Positions 51,010 to 59,758 of a stretch of DNA of 64,000 nt are shown one piece after another. Made by a program: the position numbers and the translations under genes. Source of the DNA: Deltaproteobacteria bacterium. GTDB lineage: Bacteria; Myxococcota_A; UBA9160; PR03. The notes below the pieces were generated by a model. The model was not told the DNA's origin, ran no database searches, and worked only from the letters and a program-made list of their open reading frames with translations. Position 1 is the stretch's first letter. Each line of letters opens with the position of its first letter. Location of the stretch: the NCBI GenBank assembly GCA_035063765.1, contig JAPSFT010000017.1, positions 1 through 64,000 on the forward strand, in the 5' to 3' direction.

Positions 51010-52275
51010 TCAGCGCGCGGGCCCGGCCGGCGTGCGCGCCGGGCGTGGCGCCCCGGCCGGCGCGAGCGTCGCGGCGGCGCCCGAGGCGACGAGGCCGGCG
51101 ATCTCCTGCGCGGGGAGGCCGAGCTCCGCGAGGACCTCCTCGGTGTGCTCGCCGAGCCCCGGCGGGTGGCGCCGCACGCTACCCGGCGTCTCGCGGAGCT
51201 TGATCGGGACGCCGGTCACGCGCACGGAGCCGAGCGCAGGGTGCGGCAGCTCGACGATCATGCCGTTGTGCAGCACCTGGGGGTCGGCGACGACCTCGGG
51301 CACCTCCTGGATCGGCGCGCTCGGCACGTCGGCCGCCACGAGCCGCTCGACGAGCGCCTCGCGCGGGAGCGCGGCGGTCCGCTCGGCGAGCCGCCGCTCG
51401 AGCTCCTCCTGGTTCGCCTGACGCGCCTCGACGTGCGCGAAGCGCGGGTCGTCGGCGAGCTCGAGGTCGAGGGCGGCGCACAGGCGGCGGAAGAACTTGT
51501 CCGAGGGACAGGTGATCACGACGCTCTTCCCGTCGGCGGTCGGGAAGACGCCCGAAGGGGCGAAGTACTGGCTGCGGTTGCCGGTCCTGGGCGGCGGCTC
51601 GCCGGCGTTGAGCAGGCTGCCGAGGTTGCTCGCGTGGGCGTGTACGGCCGCGTCGAGCAGCGAGACGTCGATGCGCTGGCCCCGCCCCGTGCGCTCGCGC
51701 ACGAGCAGCGCCGCGAGGGCAGCGCTGCACACGTGCTGGGAGGTCATCACGTCGACGAGCGGGACGAGCACGCGCACGGGCGGGCGGCCGGGCTCGCCGT
51801 TCATGGCGAGCAGGCCCGAATAGCCCTGGGCGAGGAAGTCGATCCCGGGCCGCCCGGCATAGGGGCCGTCGGGGCCGAAGGCGGTGACACCGATCCAGAT
51901 CAGGTCGGGCCGGTGCGCGCGGAGCTGCTCGTAGGCGAGGCCCAGGCCCGAGAGCGCGGGCTCGCGGACGTTCGTGATCGCGATGTCGGCGGTCGCCACG
52001 AGGCGCGCGAAGACGGCGCGGGCCGCCGCCTCGCGCAGGTCGAGCACGAGCGAGCGCTTGTTGCGGTTCAGGCTCAGGAAGGCGGTCCGCTCCCGGCCGC
52101 AGCGCGGGCCGAGGCGGCGGCTCTCGTCGCCGCCGGGGGGCTCCACCTTGACGACGTCGGCGCCGAGGTCGCCGAGCAGCGTGGCGCCGTAGGGCCCCGC
52201 GAGCATGGTCGCGAACTCGAGGACGCGGATGCCGGCGAGCGGCCCCGGAGCGGCTTCGTGGGACGGGCGGGCCAC
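51010..52275 (-). CDS. CaiB/BaiF-type CoA-transferase C
   Basis: 421 aa. GIRVLEFATMLAGPYGATLLGDLGADVVKVEPPGGDESRRLGPRCG at the N-terminus. The catalytic Asp equivalent is present in VPLVDVMTSQH, 20 residues before the RTGRGQ motif. Its C-terminus has an extra Ala/Pro-rich tail. It is last in the carboxylase operon, 9 bp after the next CaiB gene. Confidence 0.92.
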   Translation of the reverse strand: MARPSHEAAPGPLAGIRVLEFATMLAGPYGATLLGDLGADVVKVEPPGGDESRRLGPRCGRERTAFLSLNRNKRSLVLDLREAAARAVFARLVATADIAITNVREPALSGLGLAYEQLRAHRPDLIWIGVTAFGPDGPYAGRPGIDFLAQGYSGLLAMNGEPGRPPVRVLVPLVDVMTSQHVCSAALAALLVRERTGRGQRIDVSLLDAAVHAHASNLGSLLNAGEPPPRTGNRSQYFAPSGVFPTADGKSVVITCPSDKFFRRLCAALDLELADDPRFAHVEARQANQEELERRLAERTAALPREALVERLVAADVPSAPIQEVPEVVADPQVLHNGMIVELPHPALGSVRVTGVPIKLRETPGSVRRHPPGLGEHTEEVLAELGLPAQEIAGLVASGAAATLAPAGAPRPARTPAGPAR

Positions 52276-52284
52276 GCATGGACC

Positions 52285-53493
52285 TCAGGGAATGGCGCCC
52301 TGCGCCTTGAGCTCGCCGATCTCCTCCCAGCTGTAGCCGAGGGTGTCGGCGAGCAGGAGCTCGGTGTCCTGCCCGAGCTCGGGACCGAGCGATTCGACAC
52401 GTCCCGGTGTCCGGCTGAGCCCGATCGGGAAGCCGCGGATCGCGACCTGGCGGTCGACCTCGTGGCAGTGGGTCTCGAGCAGGTAGTCGTTCTCCCAGGC
52501 CTGCGGGTCGCGCGCCGCGTCCGCGAGCGTGCCGATCGGGCTCGCCGCGATGCCGGCGCTCCGCCAGCGCTCCATCCACTCCGCCACGCTGCGTCCCGCC
52601 ACGGTCGCGTCGAGGCGCGCGACGAGAGCACGGGCGTGGGTGCGCCGCCCGTCCGCGCCGGCGAAGCGCGGATCCGCGCCGAGGGCGTCGTCCCCGAGCG
52701 TCCGGCACAGCTTCGCGAAGGCCTCGTCCTGGTTCGGGACGCACAGGAAGAGCCAGCCGTCGCGCGCGCGATAGCGGTTCCAGGTCGGGTTCTCCGGCTC
52801 CTCGCGCGAGCGCTGCTGCGCGAACTCGCGGCGTCCCGTGGCGAGGTAGGCCTGGAGCGTCGGCGCGGTCAGGAAGAGCTGCGCGCCGTAGAGCGACGCG
52901 TCGAGCATCTGCCCCTGTCCGGTCCGGTTGCGGTGGTAGAGGGCGAGCAGGATCCCGAGCGCGGAGAGCAGCCCGCCGTAGGCGTCGCCCGAGCCCATGC
53001 CGAGGTAGATCGGCGGCTGGCCCGGCTCGCCGAGCCGCGCCATCAGCCCCGTCAGCGCCTGCACCGTCATGTCGAAGGACGGCCGGTCGACCTGGCCAAA
53101 CGCGCCGTAGCCGGTGTTGGTGGCGTAGACGAGCTTCGGGTTGAGCGCCCGCAGCCGCTCGTAGCCGAGGTCCCAGCTCGCGAGCAGCTCCGGACCCAGG
53201 TTCGAGAGGAACACGTCGGAGCGTTCCACCAGCCGGTCGAGGACCGCGCGCCCGGCCGGCTTCTTCAGGTCGACGGCGAGGCTCTTCTTGTTGCGGTTGA
53301 TGACGAGGAAGTACTGGTTCCAGTCGCCCACCGGCACGGCCTTGATGCTGCGCACGCCACGCGCCTGGTCGCCGCCCTGGGGCCGCTCGACCTTGATCAC
53401 CTCGGCCCCGAAGTCGGCCAGGAACTGGGCCGCGACGGGGCCCTGGAACCAGACCGTGAGGTCGATCACCCGGATGCCGTCCAACGCTCCCAC
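52285..53493 (-). CDS. CaiB/BaiF-type CoA-transferase D
   Basis: 402 aa from GTG 53493, preceded by GGGGAGGAG. Class III N-terminus (GIRVIDLTVWFQGPVAAQFLADFGAEVIKVERP), catalytic Asp in GSGDAYGGLLSALG, and RNRTGQGQMLDASLYG. It is 20 bp after a third member that lacks the aspartate. The two may form a catalytic/structural pair. Confidence 0.92.
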   Translation of the reverse strand: MGALDGIRVIDLTVWFQGPVAAQFLADFGAEVIKVERPQGGDQARGVRSIKAVPVGDWNQYFLVINRNKKSLAVDLKKPAGRAVLDRLVERSDVFLSNLGPELLASWDLGYERLRALNPKLVYATNTGYGAFGQVDRPSFDMTVQALTGLMARLGEPGQPPIYLGMGSGDAYGGLLSALGILLALYHRNRTGQGQMLDASLYGAQLFLTAPTLQAYLATGRREFAQQRSREEPENPTWNRYRARDGWLFLCVPNQDEAFAKLCRTLGDDALGADPRFAGADGRRTHARALVARLDATVAGRSVAEWMERWRSAGIAASPIGTLADAARDPQAWENDYLLETHCHEVDRQVAIRGFPIGLSRTPGRVESLGPELGQDTELLLADTLGYSWEEIGELKAQGAIP

Positions 53494-53513
53494 GAACCCG
53501 ACTCCTCCCCTCG

Positions 53514-54719
53514 TCAGGCGACGACGCCGCGCTCCACGAGCTCCTGGATGCGTGCCTCGCCGAGCCCGAGCAGTCCGTGCAGGATCTCGGCCGAGTGCTG
53601 CCCCGCGCAGGGCGCGAAGCGATCGAGGCGCGCCGGCGTCTCGCTCATGAAGATCGGGAAGCCGAGCGTGCGGATCGTCCCGGCGCCCGGGCGCTCGAGC
53701 TCGAGCACGTAGCGGTTGCGGCGTGCCTGGGGATCCGTCGCGGGGTGCTCGAAGTCCTCGATCACGTCCGCGCTCAGCCGGGCCTCGACGAAGCGCGCCC
53801 GCCAGTGCTCCCCGTCGTGGCAGGCGAAACGCTCCTCGAGCACGCGGATCAGCTCGAGGCGGTACTCGCCGCAGCGCTTCTCGTGGCTGTCGAAGCGCGG
53901 GTCGTCGACGGCGAGGCCCATGACCCCGGCGAGCCCCGGCCACCAGCGGTCGGTGTCGGGCATCGTGAGGCACAGCCAGCGCCCGTCCTTCGCCGGGTAG
54001 AGGACGCCGCTCATCGGGTTCCCGGCGTCGGTGCGCGCCACCGGCTGGGTCAGCCGGTCGCCGCCCATCGCGAGGAAGGCCTGCAGGTCGAGGCTCGCCC
54101 CGTACAGGTTCCCCGAGTAGAGCGAGGCGTCGACCTCCTGGCCCTCGCCGGTCCGCTGGCGGTGGACGAGCGCCACGAGCGAGCCGAGGGCGAGCAGCGC
54201 TGCCGTGTAGAGTGGACCGGCGCCCGCGTAGACGGGCGGCTCGCCCGGCTGCGGCAGGATCGGCATCATGCCCGTGCGCGCCGCGGCGAGCTCGTCGAGC
54301 GGCGGGAGCTCGCGGTCGGGCCCCTTCGGCCCGAAGCCGCTGCCCCGGGTGTAGACCAGGTCCGCGCGCAGCCGCGTCGCACCCGCCGGGTCGAGCCCGA
54401 GCGCCTCGAGCCGGTCGGCGGGCCAGTCGGTGAAGAGCAGGTCGGCCTTCGCGACGAGCGCGTGCAGGAGCTCGCGCCCGCTCGGGTCGTCGAGATCGAG
54501 GGCCAGGCCCTGCTTGTTGCGCTGCACGAGATCGGCGTCGTAGTCGTAGCGCGCGTCGGGATGGAGCGCGCGCGGCGCGCGCGGCGCCACGCGGCCCCGG
54601 CCGAGATCCTCGACGCGGATCACGCGAGCGCCGAAGTCGGCGAGCAGCGCGGCCCCGAGCGAGCCCCAGTACTCCGTGGTGAGGTCGACCACCACCACGT
54701 CCGCGAGGGCTGCGCCCAT
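53514..54719 (-). CDS. CaiB/BaiF-like protein with catalytic Asp replaced by Pro
   Basis: 401 aa from ATG 54719, overlapping the gamma-subunit stop by one base (TGATG). The fold is clearly class III (VVVVDLTTEYWGSLGAALLADFGARVIRVEDLG; HRQRTGEGQEVDASLYSG). The catalytic aspartate is 20 residues before the (R)TG motif in the four sibling proteins. The same position here is Pro169 (GAGPLYTAALLALG). The protein is probably a non-catalytic partner, or it catalyses something other than CoA transfer. Confidence 0.88.
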   Translation of the reverse strand: MGAALADVVVVDLTTEYWGSLGAALLADFGARVIRVEDLGRGRVAPRAPRALHPDARYDYDADLVQRNKQGLALDLDDPSGRELLHALVAKADLLFTDWPADRLEALGLDPAGATRLRADLVYTRGSGFGPKGPDRELPPLDELAAARTGMMPILPQPGEPPVYAGAGPLYTAALLALGSLVALVHRQRTGEGQEVDASLYSGNLYGASLDLQAFLAMGGDRLTQPVARTDAGNPMSGVLYPAKDGRWLCLTMPDTDRWWPGLAGVMGLAVDDPRFDSHEKRCGEYRLELIRVLEERFACHDGEHWRARFVEARLSADVIEDFEHPATDPQARRNRYVLELERPGAGTIRTLGFPIFMSETPARLDRFAPCAGQHSAEILHGLLGLGEARIQELVERGVVA

Positions 54720-55291
54720 CACGCCTTCCGGCGTGGGGCGGGCGCGGGGTCGCGGCGCCAGCTCCGGACCACCTCGAGCGTGCGATCCTCGAAGGCCTGC
54801 GCGTCCGGCAGCGGGCGGCCCAGCCAGTCGCGGTAGAAGCTGTCGAGGTCGGGCAGGAACTCGAAGTCCGGCGGACAGCCGCGCGGCACCGCCTCGACCT
54901 CGAGCTGGCTGCCGCAGCCCGGGCACACGTACTCGCGCACCTGGATCCAGGCGGGGTCGGGCGTCTCGCGGCCCCGGTAGACCTCGCGCAGGCTCGCCTC
55001 GTCCGCGCGCACGTGGATCAGCGCGGCGAGCTTCCAGTTCACGCGGTAGTCGCCGAACTCGTGCCCGCAGCGGCACTTGACGATGCGCGCGCCGTCCTTC
55101 GCGACGATGAAGAGCGCGGGCGTCAGCGGCAGCAGGATCCGCTCCGGCCACGGGACGCGGCTCTGCAGGATCTCCACGTACTTGTCGAAGCGGTCGGGGT
55201 CCTTGGGGCTGCGCATCATGTCCTGGACCGCGGGCCAGGGCAGCACGCCGTCCAGGAGCTTCTCGACGTCCGACTTGTGGAACTCGGCCAC
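54719..55291 (-). CDS. acxC: Acetone carboxylase-type gamma subunit
   Basis: 190 aa from GTG 55291. The small third subunit of acetone carboxylase: HKSDVEKLLDGVLPWPAVQDMMRSPKDPDRFDKYVEILQ at the N-terminus, then two zinc-type cysteine pairs, CRCGHEFGDYRVNWKLAALIHVR and YVCPGCGSQLEVEAVPRG. Presence of this subunit separates acetone/ketone carboxylases from plain hydantoinases. It lies 23 bp after the alpha subunit gene. Confidence 0.9.
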   Translation of the reverse strand: MAEFHKSDVEKLLDGVLPWPAVQDMMRSPKDPDRFDKYVEILQSRVPWPERILLPLTPALFIVAKDGARIVKCRCGHEFGDYRVNWKLAALIHVRADEASLREVYRGRETPDPAWIQVREYVCPGCGSQLEVEAVPRGCPPDFEFLPDLDSFYRDWLGRPLPDAQAFEDRTLEVVRSWRRDPAPAPRRKA

Positions 55292-55314
55292 GGGGCCTCC
55301 TCGCTGGGAGCGGA

Positions 55315-57510
55315 TCAGAACTCGAAGTCGGAGGGCAGGTCCCAGAAGGCGCGCAGCTCGGCGCCGTAGTCGGGCGAGAGCGCCATCGAGCTGCGCCACA
55401 TCTGGAGGACCGCGGGGTCCATGTCCTGCCGGGCGGCCACCCGCTCGCGCTCCTGCTCCCACCACTGCCGGAAGGGGATCGCGCGCGCCCGGCGCTCGCT
55501 GCGGATCTGCTCGCGGCGGGCGCGGGTGGCGGCCTCGTCCACCTTCCACTCCACACCGTCCGGCTTCGCGACGACGCCGTAGACGTCCTCGGCCACCCAT
55601 GGCCGGGTCCAGCCCCGGTCGAGATCCGCCGCGACCGCCGCCGGATCGCGCTCGAGGGGGTCGCCCATCGACTGGGCGCCGGCGACGGGGTGGATGATCA
55701 GGTCGCCCTCGACGAGCGGCTCGGGCGTCACGAAGGGCGCGATCACGCCCGTCTCGAGGCGGGTCGCCCGGATGTTCCGGGCGAGGTCCGGATCGTCCGG
55801 GTCGCCGCGCTCGTGCACGAGCGGCAGCCGTTCCGCGATCCGCTCGTTCAGGTTCGTCTCGTGCGCGAAGGCCGGCCGATCGGGGAACGCCGGGTAGGCG
55901 CCGAACATGCCGTGGTTCGCGATGGTCTTGCTGCGGATGCCGGCGCAGCCGCACTGGTACTCGATGCCGGGGGTGCCGTGGACCAGCCACACCGCCGTAT
56001 GGCCGAGCCCGCCGCGGTGCTGGCCGTAGCCGGACGAGTCCGGCTCGATGTTGCGGCCGAGGAACAGGACCGGGTAGAAGAGCTCGGAGATCTCGGCGTT
56101 GCCGAAGTCGGCGTTGGCGGTGTAGATGCACCAGGCGCTGTTCTCGCCGTCCGCGAAGCCGCGCGCGGGCTGGCCGTTCGAGGCCTGCTCGAGGGTGAGC
56201 CCCGCCACGTACACGCCCTGCTGGTTGATCCCGGAGAACTCGGCGGTCATGGTCGTCGCCGCGCCCGCCGCCATCTCCTCGACGAAGCCCCGCGCGTGGT
56301 AGAGGCGCCCCATCACCTCGTAGAGACTGCTCACCCACAGCACGGCGGGTGCCCAGGCGACGCCCGAGGAGGCGCTGAAGTCCTTCGGGAAGGGATTCGC
56401 CCACGAGCCTTCGGGGGGCGTCTCCATCCGCCAGGCCGCGGTCGGGCCCGAGTTGAACATGTCGAAGCCGACCACGTGCGAGTAGCCGTTCAGGAGCCCG
56501 GACTTGAGCGCGACCGGGCTGATGTTCTCGCCGAAGGGGACGGTCCCGGAGGCGCCGCGCAGCGAGATGCGGATCGTCGCGTCGGGGCGCACCTCGAGCT
56601 CCATCGGCAGGTTGAACAGGCAGTCCACGTCCTGCTTCGGGAGCAGCACGCGCTTGCCCTTCATGGCCAGGTCCTTGAACTGCGACTTGCGCAGGCGGCC
56701 CGGCACCGCCTGGGTGCGGATCCGCGACACCGCGTAGCGGCGGCTGTCCTCCACGTACTCCCGGCTCGCCTCCAGGAAGAAGTCGAGGCCGTACTTCTCG
56801 ATCACGCGGGTCAGCCGCTCGCGGACGATGAGGCAGCCCGCCAGCCGCCCGCGCGCGTCGCCCATCACCCAGTCCGGGGTGCGCGTGCGCGAACGCATGC
56901 GCATCTCGTACCAGGGGAAGTAGCGGTCCTTCTCGCCCACCTTCTCCATGGAGATGCACACGCCGTCGGAGTAGCAGTCCGGGTTCAGGAACCCGATCGA
57001 GCCCGGCGTCACGGATCCGACGTCGTTGGCGTGGCTCACGGCGCTGGCCCAGGCGACGAGGCGGTCCTGGTAGAAGATCGGCATCGCCATGTCGAAGTCG
57101 GGCGCGTGGATGCCGCCGTAGTGCGGGTCGTTGTTCTCGAAGATGTCGCCCTGGTGGAAGCCCGGGTACTCCTCGTAGCCGAGCTCGATGAAGTGGCGGA
57201 TCATGTCCGAGATCAGCCCGGGGTGGGCCGTGATCCCGCGCGAGATGCAGATCGCCTCGCCGGTCGGCAGGTGGAGCGCCCAGAGCGCGTCGCCGCCCTC
57301 GGCCGCGATCGGCGACGAGGAGACCTTGCAGCCCGCCACCCACGCCGTGTTGCACACGCTCGAGAGGATCTGCCAGACCGCCTCGTAGGTGCCCGGGTCC
57401 GACTCCTTGCGGGCGAGCCGCTCCAGGCCGAAGAGGTGCCCGGTCCGGGCGAAGAGCTCGTCGTTGCGCCCGAGCTGTTCCTTCAGCGAAAGGATGCCAT
57501 CGGTCGTCAC
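55315..57510 (-). CDS. acxB: Acetone carboxylase-type alpha subunit (HyuB-like)
   Basis: 731 aa from GTG 57510, overlapping the beta gene by 4 bases (GTGA). The metal-site segment ENNDPHYGGIHAPDFDM is at residues 125-140, and GYGQHRGGLGHTAVWLVHG and the C-terminal VIHPVAGAQSMGDPLERDP follow. In acetone carboxylase the Mn-containing alpha subunit joins the phosphorylated enol of the ketone to carboxyl phosphate. The substrate ketone here is not set by sequence. Confidence 0.9.
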   Translation of the reverse strand: MTTDGILSLKEQLGRNDELFARTGHLFGLERLARKESDPGTYEAVWQILSSVCNTAWVAGCKVSSSPIAAEGGDALWALHLPTGEAICISRGITAHPGLISDMIRHFIELGYEEYPGFHQGDIFENNDPHYGGIHAPDFDMAMPIFYQDRLVAWASAVSHANDVGSVTPGSIGFLNPDCYSDGVCISMEKVGEKDRYFPWYEMRMRSRTRTPDWVMGDARGRLAGCLIVRERLTRVIEKYGLDFFLEASREYVEDSRRYAVSRIRTQAVPGRLRKSQFKDLAMKGKRVLLPKQDVDCLFNLPMELEVRPDATIRISLRGASGTVPFGENISPVALKSGLLNGYSHVVGFDMFNSGPTAAWRMETPPEGSWANPFPKDFSASSGVAWAPAVLWVSSLYEVMGRLYHARGFVEEMAAGAATTMTAEFSGINQQGVYVAGLTLEQASNGQPARGFADGENSAWCIYTANADFGNAEISELFYPVLFLGRNIEPDSSGYGQHRGGLGHTAVWLVHGTPGIEYQCGCAGIRSKTIANHGMFGAYPAFPDRPAFAHETNLNERIAERLPLVHERGDPDDPDLARNIRATRLETGVIAPFVTPEPLVEGDLIIHPVAGAQSMGDPLERDPAAVAADLDRGWTRPWVAEDVYGVVAKPDGVEWKVDEAATRARREQIRSERRARAIPFRQWWEQERERVAARQDMDPAVLQMWRSSMALSPDYGAELRAFWDLPSDFEF

Positions 57511-59645
57511 GTCCCGGTCTTCCTCTCGAGCCAGTAGATGTCGTGCGCGTCGATGCGCAGGCGCCACTCGGCGGGAACGAACAGCGTGGTGTTGGAGGCC
57601 TCGACGACCGCCAGCCCCTCGATCCGGTTGCCCGGCACGAGCGCCTCCATGCGCCAGATGTCGGCGTCGGCCCAGCGACCGTGCTGGAAGACGGGCCGCG
57701 TGCCCGCGAAGGCCTCCGCCGCCGGCGCCGGCGCCGCGAGCTCGTGCTTGTGCAGGCGGGGCTTCACGGTGTCGACCCGGGCGATCACGCACACCTCGGT
57801 GATCTGGACCGTGCCCCGGTCCGGCTTCGCCGCCAGCGTGAACATCCGGGCATAGAGCTCCTCGAAGCGGTCGAGGAGCTTCTGCAGGTCCGCCGGCGTG
57901 TCGAGCGCGGGGGACGGCGCGGCGACCTCGACATCCTCGAGCTGGCCGTAGTAGCGCGCGTAGGCCACCTGCTGGAGCTCGATCTGGTCGCGCCGGAAGC
58001 CCTCGGCGAGCAGCTCCCGGAGCAGCTCCGCCTCGAGCTCCCGCCAGGCAGCCGCCACCGGGCGCACGATCCCGAGCCGGGTCGGGCCGTCACCGCCGGG
58101 CGGCAGTACGACCGACACGGTCTTGTGGCGGCGATGCGCGTAGTCCATGCAGGCGCCGCCCCAGGCCGAGAACGCCCCGGCGTGCGGCACCGTGATCACC
58201 GCCTTCCAGGGGTGGTCGCCGGCGTAGCCGAGCAGGTGCATCGGGCCGCCGCCGCCGTAGCCGAGCAGCACGTACTCGCGCAGGTCGTGGCCGACCATGA
58301 GGTTGCGCACCAGGTGCTCGCGCATCATCACGTTGAGCAGCTCGAGGCAGGTCTCGGCGGCCACGTGGACGTCGAGACCCAGGGGATCGGCGATCTTCTC
58401 CCGGAAGGCCTGGTAGGCGGCGTCCTTGTTCACGTGGAGCTTGCCGCCCAGGTAGTTGCGCTCGTTCAGGATGCCGAGCAGCAGGTTCGCGTCGTTGATC
58501 GTGGGGGTCGTGTTGCCCGCCTCGAGGAAGGCGGGGCCCGGGGTGCCGCCCGCGCTGTCGGGGCCGAGGCGGATCCGGCGCGTCTGGGGATCGAGCCGGA
58601 TGTAGGTCCCGGTGCCCGCGCCGATCGAGGTGATGTCGAGCATGGGGACGTTCACGTACATGTCCTGGAAGCCGGGCTCGCGGTCGATCGGGAGCACGCC
58701 CGCGGTGATGGCGCCGGCGTCGAAGCTCGTCCCGCCCACGTCCGAGCAGACGATGTTCTCCTCGCCGATCACGGTGCCGAGGTAGCGCGCGCCCATGAGC
58801 CCGCCGACCGGCCCCGACATCGCGGCCTCGAAGAGGCGCGGGTAGCGGATGTTCGTGATGCCGCCGTAGCCGAGCACGGTCTTCAGGCTGCGCTCGTAGC
58901 CGATGCCCGCGAGCTTCTCCTCGATCCGGAACAGCTGCTTGCGGGCCGGGTCGGAGGCGTAGGCCTGGATGACCGTCGCGTTCGCGCGCGAGATCTCCCG
59001 CATCGTGGGCGCCACGCGGCTCGAGAGCTCGAGCGGCACCTCGCGGCCCGCTTCCGCCATCACCCGGCGCACGATCTCCGCGGCGCGGTCCTCGTGGGCG
59101 GCGTTGGTGAAGGACTGGAGGAAGACGATCGCGAGCGCCTCGCACTGCTCGTCGACGAGCAGCTCGCGCGCGCCCCGCTCCACCTCGTGCTCGTAGAGCG
59201 GGATCACGACCCGGCCGAACATGTCGATGCGCTCGGTCACCCCGCGCGCGAGCCGGCGCGGCACGAGCGGGATGCGCGGCCGGCGGTACTGCATGTGGGT
59301 GATCTCGGACCACTGCGCGCCGATGATCGTCTGGGCGCCGCGGCCCTGGGCGATGATGTCCTCGAAGCCGCGGGTCACCAGGAGGCCCGTGCGCAGGCCG
59401 TTCATGTTGATGACCGTGTTGAGCATCGAGGTGCCGGTGTAGATCGCGGTCTCGATCTGCCGGCCGAAGCCCGGCATCGCGAGCCCCATCTCCTCGAGGG
59501 CCTCCTCGAGGGACTCCATGTAGCCCTGGCTCTCGTCGTGGGGGGTCGTGGCCGCCTTGCCGATCACGGAGCGGCCGTGCTCGTCGACGACGATCACGTC
59601 GGTCATGGTGCCGCCGGCGTCGCAGGCGACGAGATAGCGGGACAT
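57507..59645 (-). CDS. acxA: Acetone carboxylase-type beta subunit (HyuA-like)
   Basis: 712 aa. N-terminal ATP-binding motif DAGGTMTDVIVVDE (residues 9-22), second phosphate motif CSDVGGTSFDAGAI and AYASDPARKQLFRIEEKL typify the HyuA/AcxA family. It uses ATP to phosphorylate the ketone and bicarbonate. It heads the operon beta, alpha, gamma, CaiB, CaiB, CaiB. A degenerate copy of the shared palindrome is 63-82 bp upstream of its ATG. Confidence 0.92.
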   Translation of the reverse strand: MSRYLVACDAGGTMTDVIVVDEHGRSVIGKAATTPHDESQGYMESLEEALEEMGLAMPGFGRQIETAIYTGTSMLNTVINMNGLRTGLLVTRGFEDIIAQGRGAQTIIGAQWSEITHMQYRRPRIPLVPRRLARGVTERIDMFGRVVIPLYEHEVERGARELLVDEQCEALAIVFLQSFTNAAHEDRAAEIVRRVMAEAGREVPLELSSRVAPTMREISRANATVIQAYASDPARKQLFRIEEKLAGIGYERSLKTVLGYGGITNIRYPRLFEAAMSGPVGGLMGARYLGTVIGEENIVCSDVGGTSFDAGAITAGVLPIDREPGFQDMYVNVPMLDITSIGAGTGTYIRLDPQTRRIRLGPDSAGGTPGPAFLEAGNTTPTINDANLLLGILNERNYLGGKLHVNKDAAYQAFREKIADPLGLDVHVAAETCLELLNVMMREHLVRNLMVGHDLREYVLLGYGGGGPMHLLGYAGDHPWKAVITVPHAGAFSAWGGACMDYAHRRHKTVSVVLPPGGDGPTRLGIVRPVAAAWRELEAELLRELLAEGFRRDQIELQQVAYARYYGQLEDVEVAAPSPALDTPADLQKLLDRFEELYARMFTLAAKPDRGTVQITEVCVIARVDTVKPRLHKHELAAPAPAAEAFAGTRPVFQHGRWADADIWRMEALVPGNRIEGLAVVEASNTTLFVPAEWRLRIDAHDIYWLERKTGT

Positions 59646-59707
59646 CGGTGTGCGTCGCCTCCGGTCGTCGGGTGGGGCAGGGATCTTGGGAGCCGGCGCG
59701 GCTGGTT

Positions 59708-59727
59708 CCTATGATGCCGGTCATGGA
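59708..59727. promoter_or_regulatory. Degenerate copy of the shared palindromic operator, site 3
   Basis: CCTATGATGCCGGTCATGGA matches site 1 at 13 of 20 positions and keeps TATGA and GTCAT at the right spacing. It is upstream of the carboxylase operon. Confidence 0.4.
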
Positions 59728-59758
59728 GCCGTCCGCGCCACGGCCCGCCGCGCCGGAC

